A stretch of 11,782 bases of DNA from an uncultured bacterium (lineage in GTDB: Bacteria > Actinomycetota > Coriobacteriia > Coriobacteriales > Coriobacteriaceae): the NCBI GenBank assembly GCA_905214895.1, contig CAJMNP010000018.1, positions 1-11,782 of the forward strand. The letters are read 5' to 3'. The notes below the pieces were generated by a model that made no database searches, had not been told where the DNA came from, and worked only from the letters and a program-made list of their open reading frames with translations. The position numbers and the translations under genes are program-made. Positions 1 through 3,971 of the stretch are shown here, piece by piece (within the stretch, counting starts at the first letter, position 1; each line of letters opens with the position of its first letter).

Positions 1-413
1 AGGCCCACGGCAAAACGCCCGAGACCGTCATGTTCCACGAGGTGGGCGCCGTCGATTCCATCGTCGACGTCTGCTCTGTCGCCATCTGCCTCGATGCCCT
101 GGGTATTGAGGACATCGTGGTCGAGTCGCTCTCCGAGGGTCACGGTACCATCCGTTGTGCCCACGGTCTCATGCCCATTCCCGTCCCCGCTGTCGTCAAC
201 CTGTGCCAGGCGGGCAATATCGCCCTCACGCCCGCACCGGTCGCCGGCGAGCTCGTCACGCCCACGGGTGCCGCCATCATCGCCGCGCTGCGCACGTCCG
301 AGCACCTGCCGGCCCGCTACCGCATCGAGGCCGTCGGCTACGGCGCCGGTAAGCGCCCCTACGAGGGCTGCTCCGGTACGCTCCGCTGCCTGCTCGTTCA
401 CGCGGACGCATAG
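1..413 (+). CDS. larC: Nickel-pincer cofactor synthesis protein LarC, C-terminal end of the gene (5' end outside window)
   Basis: The reading frame is open from the left edge (codons from base 3) to TAG at 411-413, giving 136 visible codons. LarC inserts nickel into the pyridinium bis-thiocarboxylate nucleotide made by LarB and LarE, giving the cofactor of LarA; in characterised LarC the reaction is CTP-dependent. Family blocks are visible: FHEVGAVDSIVD near the start, a CAHGLMPIPVPA block, GELVTPTGAA, and a closing GYGAGKRPYEG...LRCLLVH. In full-length LarC of about 400 residues, these blocks are the last part of the N-terminal domain. A second domain, which carries the CTP/metal site, should follow, but here the frame stops 4 codons after LRCLLVH and a regulator gene starts 2 bases later. 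So this is a LarC1-type protein or a truncated gene. In Lactobacillus plantarum larC is also split, as larC1/larC2, and joined by ribosomal frameshifting. Identity is confident; whether it is functional alone is open. Confidence 0.9.
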   Translation, partial: AHGKTPETVMFHEVGAVDSIVDVCSVAICLDALGIEDIVVESLSEGHGTIRCAHGLMPIPVPAVVNLCQAGNIALTPAPVAGELVTPTGAAIIAALRTSEHLPARYRIEAVGYGAGKRPYEGCSGTLRCLLVHADA

Positions 414-415
414 CC

Positions 416-955
416 ATGGATGCCCGCAAGGCAAAAAGCCGCGCTGCCATCGTTGCGGCGTTCTCCGAGCTGCTGCGCGAAGAGGACTACGGCAAGATCA
501 CCGTCGGCGACATTATCGCTCGCGCCCATGTGGGTCGGGCCACGTTCTACGGCCTCTTCAAAAGCAAAGATGACCTACTGTCCGAACTCGTGAGCGACAT
601 CTGCACCCACGCCCTCGACGATGACGGCGCACCCCTCGACGACCCACTCGTGCAGGTCGAGCATATCCTCAACAACCTCTGGGAGCGCCGCCAGGGTGTA
701 CGAGCCCTCGTAGCCGGCGCCGGCTCACGCGTCTTCGCCGACTGCTTACGCAAGACCATCATGTCACGGGCAGCCGAAACCGTCCCTACCGACCCCACAG
801 GTCCCGCTGGCACTATGGACCGCAGCTTCCTCCTCCATCACATAGCCTCAAGCTTCGTAGCCACCGTCCAATGGTGGGCCTGGCACAACTTCCAAGCCAA
901 CAAATCCAACGTAGCCAAAGACTACCTCTCAGCCATACAGCCCCTCTTCGGCTAA
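416..955 (+). CDS. TetR/AcrR-family transcriptional regulator
   Basis: A 179-residue protein, a normal length for the family. The N-terminal DNA-binding domain spans about residues 5-55: a first helix (SRAAIVAAFSELLRE), then ITVGDIIARAHVGRATFYGLF, which is the TetR helix-turn-helix with the usual TFY..F end. Residues 75-179 are predicted helical and form the ligand/dimer domain, with a Trp/Phe-rich stretch (VQWWAWHNFQ, about 151-160) that could line a hydrophobic pocket. I cannot name the ligand. The ATG lies 2 bases after the larC stop and has no clear Shine-Dalgarno sequence, so translation is probably coupled to larC. This makes it a candidate regulator of the lar genes. That role is inference: in L. 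plantarum the lar operon is controlled by the Crp/Fnr-type LarR, a different family. Codons in the last third are less GC-rich at third positions than in larC. Confidence 0.88.
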   Translation: MDARKAKSRAAIVAAFSELLREEDYGKITVGDIIARAHVGRATFYGLFKSKDDLLSELVSDICTHALDDDGAPLDDPLVQVEHILNNLWERRQGVRALVAGAGSRVFADCLRKTIMSRAAETVPTDPTGPAGTMDRSFLLHHIASSFVATVQWWAWHNFQANKSNVAKDYLSAIQPLFG

Positions 956-1109
956 GTAAGAAGCTCATCCCAAAGCATCACCCCAACACAGAGCGCCACG
1001 CATCCCAAAGTGTCAACAACAGCTCAACGCCCCTATCAGCAACAAGCCCCTCCCATCCAAATACAGATATATGTTGGGTTGCTTGCTCGAGCGCAGCAAA
1101 GATCCCGCA

Positions 1110-1234
1110 GCTGGCCGCATGGGGTAACTTCCCAGCGCATTCCGCAGGACGCAAAAAGGCTCGCCGCACGAAGTGCACAGCGAGCCTTTTTGCATGTCCG
1201 AGGACGCGCTGGGAAGTTACCCCATGCGGCCAGC
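1110..1234. repeat. Structured inverted repeat, element A (125 bp)
   Basis: Two perfect 29-base outer arms (1110-1138 and 1206-1234) are inverted complements. Inside them is an asymmetric internal loop, ATTCCGCAG (1139-1147) opposite CGAGGAC (1199-1205). It is followed by a 3-bp helix GAC/GTC (1148-1150, 1196-1198), a 2-base bulge AT on the right side only (1194-1195), perfect 14-base inner arms (1151-1164, 1180-1193), and a tip hairpin GCAC-GAA-GTGC (1166-1176). The same loop, bulge and tip plan recurs with different helix sequence at 3822-3948. It starts 21 bp past the stop of the MIP-channel gene. The inner part can act as a terminator; the outer 29-bp arms are not needed for that. Function unknown. 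Confidence 0.85.
1151..1193. terminator. Bidirectional intrinsic terminator between convergent genes
   Basis: The 14-base arms begin and end with A5 and T5 runs (GCAAAAAGGCTCGC and its complement), giving a GC stem plus a T-run on either strand. The position between tetR (+) and the MIP-channel gene (-) fits termination of both. It forms the core of element A. Confidence 0.75.
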
Positions 1235-1255
1235 GGACAACTATGTAGCCTTCGA

Positions 1256-1987
1256 CTAGAACATGCCCAAGAAGCCATGCACAAACAGCGCGGCCACAAT
1301 AGCACCGACAAACGGAGCGATGCCAGGAACGAGCAGGCCGTACTTCCAGTTGTTGTCAGCCTTGTTCTTGATCGGCAGCACCTGATAGGCCATGCGAGGA
1401 CCAAGGTCACGAGCCTGGTTCATGGCGAAGCCGGTGATGCCGCCCATGCCCATGCCAACAGCCCAAACGATCAGACCGACGCAGATGGCGAGCATCAGAA
1501 CGTTCTCGCCGGCGCGGCTAGCGGCAGCAAGGATGGCACTGATGAACACAAAGGTGCAGATAGCCTCGCAGAAGAAGTTGCGGGCATAGTTCGTACCCTC
1601 GGTGGTGGGGTTGGTCGAGAAGATGTTGCGCTGGGCAATGGGGTCGACGACGCCCTCGGAAGCCTTGAACTCATCGGCATACATAAACCAAGCGATCACG
1701 GCACCCACAAAGCCGCCGAGCATATCGGCGAGCATGAAGGGAATGCAGTTGCCCCACGGCACCAAGCCGACGATGCACTGGGCAAGCACCATGGCGGGGT
1801 TCATGCACACGGCGCCGCCAAAGACAAACAGGCAGACCGAGATGCCAAAAGACCAGGTGGTGATGGCAAACATGTGGCCGGAGCCCTGATACTTGGTGCC
1901 CTTGAGCACGGTATCGCAGTGCACGCCCACGCCAAAGACGATCATGAGGGCCGTCGCGCCGAATTCGCAGAGGAGTTTGGTAAGCAT
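1256..1987 (-). CDS. larD: MIP-family channel, aquaglyceroporin; probable lactate facilitator LarD-like
   Basis: A 243-residue membrane protein with six hydrophobic segments and two half-helix loops. The first loop has the normal motif N63-P64-A65 (CMNPAM). The second reads N190-Q191-A192-R193 (FAMNQARDLGPR), so the proline of the second NPA box is replaced by Gln. Filter residues of the glycerol-facilitator type appear kept: Trp45 in helix 2, Phe187 and Arg193. MIP channels passively conduct small neutral solutes across the cytoplasmic membrane. In the L. plantarum lar operon the homologous LarD carries lactic acid to and from the racemase. Here the gene lies 49 bp downstream of larA on the same strand, so they are probably co-transcribed, and this supports the lactate role. 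The start ATG is preceded by AAGG 4 bases upstream. A glycerol or water role is the alternative. MIP family is near certain; the larD name is inferred from context. Confidence 0.88.
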   Translation of the reverse strand: MLTKLLCEFGATALMIVFGVGVHCDTVLKGTKYQGSGHMFAITTWSFGISVCLFVFGGAVCMNPAMVLAQCIVGLVPWGNCIPFMLADMLGGFVGAVIAWFMYADEFKASEGVVDPIAQRNIFSTNPTTEGTNYARNFFCEAICTFVFISAILAAASRAGENVLMLAICVGLIVWAVGMGMGGITGFAMNQARDLGPRMAYQVLPIKNKADNNWKYGLLVPGIAPFVGAIVAALFVHGFLGMF

Positions 1988-2012
1988 AAAACCTTATCTT
2001 TCTTGTCGGTTA

Positions 2013-2027
2013 TAAACGATTCGTTTA
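2013..2027. promoter_or_regulatory. Perfect 15-bp palindrome between larA and the MIP-channel gene
   Basis: TAAACGA-T-TCGTTTA is a 7-1-7 perfect dyad, 25 bp upstream of the channel gene's ATG and 9 bp past the larA stop. The arms are too AT-rich and too tightly spaced to be a terminator, so it looks like an operator half-site pair. The binding protein is unknown; the TetR at 416-955 is one candidate. I see no second good copy in front of larA. Confidence 0.4.
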
Positions 2028-2036
2028 AGCCACGCG

Positions 2037-3314
2037 CTAGTGCTGCGCAACGACAACGCCCAGGCCATCGGGAATGACGGCAACCTTGGCATCGGCACCC
2101 TTCATCTCAAAGGCGAGCTTGAGCGCCTCCTCGATAGTGTTGACCGGTGTCATGTGCATATCCTTGAGCATCTGGTGATCGCACAGGTCGGTGACCATGA
2201 TCACAGGGTGATGTGCCAGGATGCGGGCAAAGATCTGGCTCGTCCACTGGTCGGGCAGGGTCTCGTCCTTAGGACGGTCGATGCAGGCGCGCTCAAACTC
2301 CGCCGGATCGTTGTCGGCGATATTGTGATAGAAGCCCTCGCCACCGTGACCGTCGGCACAACCGGCGACGTCGATGATCACGCCGCCCTCGGGAAGCGTG
2401 GCCTCGGCAGCGCACATGCCCTTCACGGCCTGATAGATGTTCTGATCGAGGGGGTAGCCACCGTTGGTGGTGATGGCAATATCGCACTCGACGGGCTCAA
2501 CGCCGGCAAGGCTCTTCACGAACTCGCAGCCGGCCTCGTGCGCCTTGTGGATGTCGCCGGCAAAGGAGCCGATGACCTCGTGCTTGCCGTTAAGCACCAC
2601 ATTAAGCACGAAGGCGAGGTGGGCCATCTCAGCGGCGGCAAACATGTCCTCGCTCACGTGGTTGTGGCACAGGTTGCCGGCACGCGAGTGGGAATCATTC
2701 ACAAACTGACCGTTGTGGTTGTACATGATGGTCTTGTAGCTGGCAATGCCGGGCAGGACGGACTTGCGGCTACCAGAGAAACCGGCAAAGAAGTGCGGCT
2801 CAATAAAGCCCTCGGCAAGCAGCAGATCGCAATCGGCGGCAACCTTGTTGATGATGCACTCGCCACCAGAAGGCAGGGTGCCGATCTTTTTCATCATGCT
2901 GTCGTCAGTCGCGACGTGCATAACGATTTCCTCGTTGGCAACGATCTCCTCGCCATATTTGTTGACGAGTTCCTCGTGCGTCGACGGACGGTGCATACCC
3001 GTAGCAACCAGAATGCGAACGCGCGCCTCAGGCGCAGCGGAGTGGATGTGATGCAGCAGAATAGGCATCGTCACACGCGAGGGAACGGGACGCGTATGAT
3101 CGGAGCTAATGATGACAATATCCTTCTTGCCAGCACAAAGCTCCTCGAGCGAAGGCGAGCCATAAGGGTTGGCAAGCGACTCCTCTACTAGCTCTTCCTG
3201 CGATTTCGTGGTCTTAAACTCGTTTTGATGACCTTCCATCACACCCGCGAAGTTCTTATCCTCGAGCTCCAGATGCAACGTCTTGTGGTCAAACGGCAGT
3301 TCACATTCAAACAA
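2037..3314 (-). CDS. larA: Nickel-dependent lactate racemase LarA
   Basis: LarA interconverts D- and L-lactate in the cytoplasm using a nickel-pincer nucleotide covalently bound to a lysine. The frame also runs further upstream, but I place the start at TTG 3312-3314. A strong Shine-Dalgarno sequence (AGGAAGAGGG, 3324-3333) lies 9 bases ahead of it, and no other start has one. The resulting 425-residue protein matches the 424 residues of the L. plantarum enzyme. With this start the key residues fall at the same numbers as in that enzyme: Asp72 and Arg75 (SSDHTRPVP), His108 (ATGMHRP), His174 (EPHFFAGFSG), Lys184 (SRKSVLPG, cofactor attachment) and His200 (MYNHN). The C-terminal domain has the TNGGYPLDQNIYQAVKGM block, GHGGEGFYHN and the closing PDGLGVVV. 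All catalytic residues are present, so it should be active if the cofactor is made. The MIP-channel gene follows in the same orientation. Confidence 0.96.
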   Translation of the reverse strand: MFECELPFDHKTLHLELEDKNFAGVMEGHQNEFKTTKSQEELVEESLANPYGSPSLEELCAGKKDIVIISSDHTRPVPSRVTMPILLHHIHSAAPEARVRILVATGMHRPSTHEELVNKYGEEIVANEEIVMHVATDDSMMKKIGTLPSGGECIINKVAADCDLLLAEGFIEPHFFAGFSGSRKSVLPGIASYKTIMYNHNGQFVNDSHSRAGNLCHNHVSEDMFAAAEMAHLAFVLNVVLNGKHEVIGSFAGDIHKAHEAGCEFVKSLAGVEPVECDIAITTNGGYPLDQNIYQAVKGMCAAEATLPEGGVIIDVAGCADGHGGEGFYHNIADNDPAEFERACIDRPKDETLPDQWTSQIFARILAHHPVIMVTDLCDHQMLKDMHMTPVNTIEEALKLAFEMKGADAKVAVIPDGLGVVVAQH

Positions 3315-3323
3315 TGACGAGCG

Positions 3324-3333
3324 CCCTCTTCCT
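3324..3333 (-). promoter_or_regulatory. Ribosome binding site that fixes the TTG start of larA
   Basis: On the minus strand AGGAAGAGGG precedes TTG (3312-3314) by 9 bases. No comparable site precedes the ATG-like and GTG codons further upstream in the same frame, and the residue numbering of LarA agrees with this choice. Confidence 0.7.
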
Positions 3334-3435
3334 TTCAACTGACACACTAGATAAACCGTTGGAAGGATACGCCGCTCACCGAAAAACACCACCGTCTACC
3401 GACTCATTAACACAACGTTCATATTTGACCCACAA

Positions 3436-3470
3436 CAAAACGACCGCGATCCCAAACAGGACCGCGGCCG
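3436..3470 (-). terminator. Intrinsic terminator upstream of larA, reading leftward
   Basis: On the minus strand, 12-base arms (3459-3470 and 3441-3452) around a 6-base loop pair completely if two G-U wobbles are allowed, and TTTTGTTG follows. It would stop transcription coming from the ppc/repeat side before the larA start. If the larA promoter lies to the right of it, it would instead sit in the larA leader as an attenuator. Confidence 0.55.
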
Positions 3471-3528
3471 CCACAGTCGTAAATCGAGAAGCGCCACATG
3501 CATCTCAATCCCAATCGATAAGACGCGA

Positions 3529-3850
3529 GGCGCGAAGCGCGCCTTATTCCCTTCAGCTTTAATCCCAGAAGACCGAGGACGAAGGGACCCGACGGGTTTC
3601 CCTCTGAATGCATTCCGCAGCACGAAGCCCCATCAAAGTGCGCGAAGCGCGCCATCTTTTCCCCAGCCAGTAATCCTCCGAAGACCGGACATCGCAGGGG
3701 CCGCCATATGTTTACTTTCCGGCGCACTCCACAGGACGCAAGAAGCCCTCGCCGCACCCCACATTAAGCGCGAAGCGCGCCATTCTCCCCTCAGCTGTAA
3801 TCCCCGAAGACCGAGGACGAAGGGACCTGATGGGTTTCCCTCTGAATGCA
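3529..3850. repeat. Three tandem degenerate repeat units (about 110-128 bp each)
   Basis: Each unit begins with a short dyad GCGCGAAGCGCGCC (3530-3543, 3640-3653, 3768-3781), which contains the GCGAAGC mini-hairpin sequence. A conserved spacer follows (CAGC...TAATCC...CGAAGACCG), then a variable arm, and it ends in a box of the form GCATTCCGCAG-CAC or GCACTCCACAG-GAC. Units 1 and 3 are close copies of each other and their arms match the left arm of element B. Unit 2 has a different arm and inner sequence that resembles the left half of element A. Only unit 3 is followed by a right half, completing element B. Confidence 0.8.
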
Positions 3851-3948
3851 TTCCGCAGCACGAAGCCCCCTTATCCGCAACTCCGAAGGAGCAGGATAAG
3901 GGGGCTTCAAGTGCGAGGACGCATTCAGAGGGAATCCCATCGGGTCCC
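3822..3948. repeat. Structured inverted repeat, element B (127 bp)
   Basis: Its 28-base outer arms (3822-3849, 3921-3948) have two mismatched positions, one of them a possible T-G pair. Inside are ATTCCGCAG (3850-3858) opposite CGAGGAC (3914-3920), a 3-bp helix CAC/GTG (3859-3861, 3911-3913), a 2-base bulge AA on the right (3909-3910), perfect 15-base inner arms (3862-3876, 3894-3908) and a tip CTCC-GAA-GGAG (3881-3891). This is the plan of element A with different helix sequence. It lies 23 bp past the ppc stop. The inner stem has no adjoining T-run, so it is a poor intrinsic terminator, although it may serve as the 3' end structure of ppc mRNA. Confidence 0.85.
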
Positions 3949-3971
3949 GGTGAGAGCCACAGGGCTATCGA

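Larger units (their letters stand above)
956..1255. other. 300-bp convergent intergenic region between tetR and the MIP-channel gene
   Basis: No gene is supported here; short open frames overlap the inverted repeat and show no family motif. The first 150 bases are AC-rich and contain a short direct repeat (CATCCCAAAG at about 965 and 1010) but nothing I can name. The second half is filled by the large inverted repeat at 1110-1234 with its inner terminator stem. Confidence 0.7.
3315..3971. other. 657-bp gene-free, repeat-filled region between larA and ppc
   Basis: From larA outwards it holds the larA leader and presumed promoter (about 3315-3435, no convincing -35/-10 pair), a leftward terminator hairpin (3436-3470), about 60 bp without visible features, three tandem degenerate repeat units (3529-3850), and inverted repeat B (3822-3948). 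Several open frames of 70-110 codons cross it on the minus strand and share a repeated peptide (MHSEGNPSGPFVLGL). They are translations of the repeat units, without ribosome binding sites, and I do not call them genes. Confidence 0.75.

Noticed and set aside
353..955. Possible -1 frameshift joining LarC to the TetR frame
   Set aside because: The frames would permit it, but I see no slippery heptamer and a LarC-TetR fusion makes no functional sense; close spacing with coupled translation is simpler.
1110..1234. Integron attC site
   Set aside because: The folded plan with conserved unpaired bases is reminiscent, but the core-site sequences (GTTRRRY and its complement) are absent and there is no integrase in view.
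3396..3851. Overlapping minus-strand frames of 72-112 codons sharing the peptide MHSEGNPSGPFVLGL
   Set aside because: The shared peptide is the translation of the tandem DNA repeat units; no ribosome binding sites, and the frames differ in length and end at random. Possibly annotated as hypothetical proteins elsewhere, but not supported as genes.
3529..3948. CRISPR array
   Set aside because: The repeats are long, degenerate and unevenly spaced, with structure inside the repeat; no short identical repeats with uniform spacers and no cas genes.
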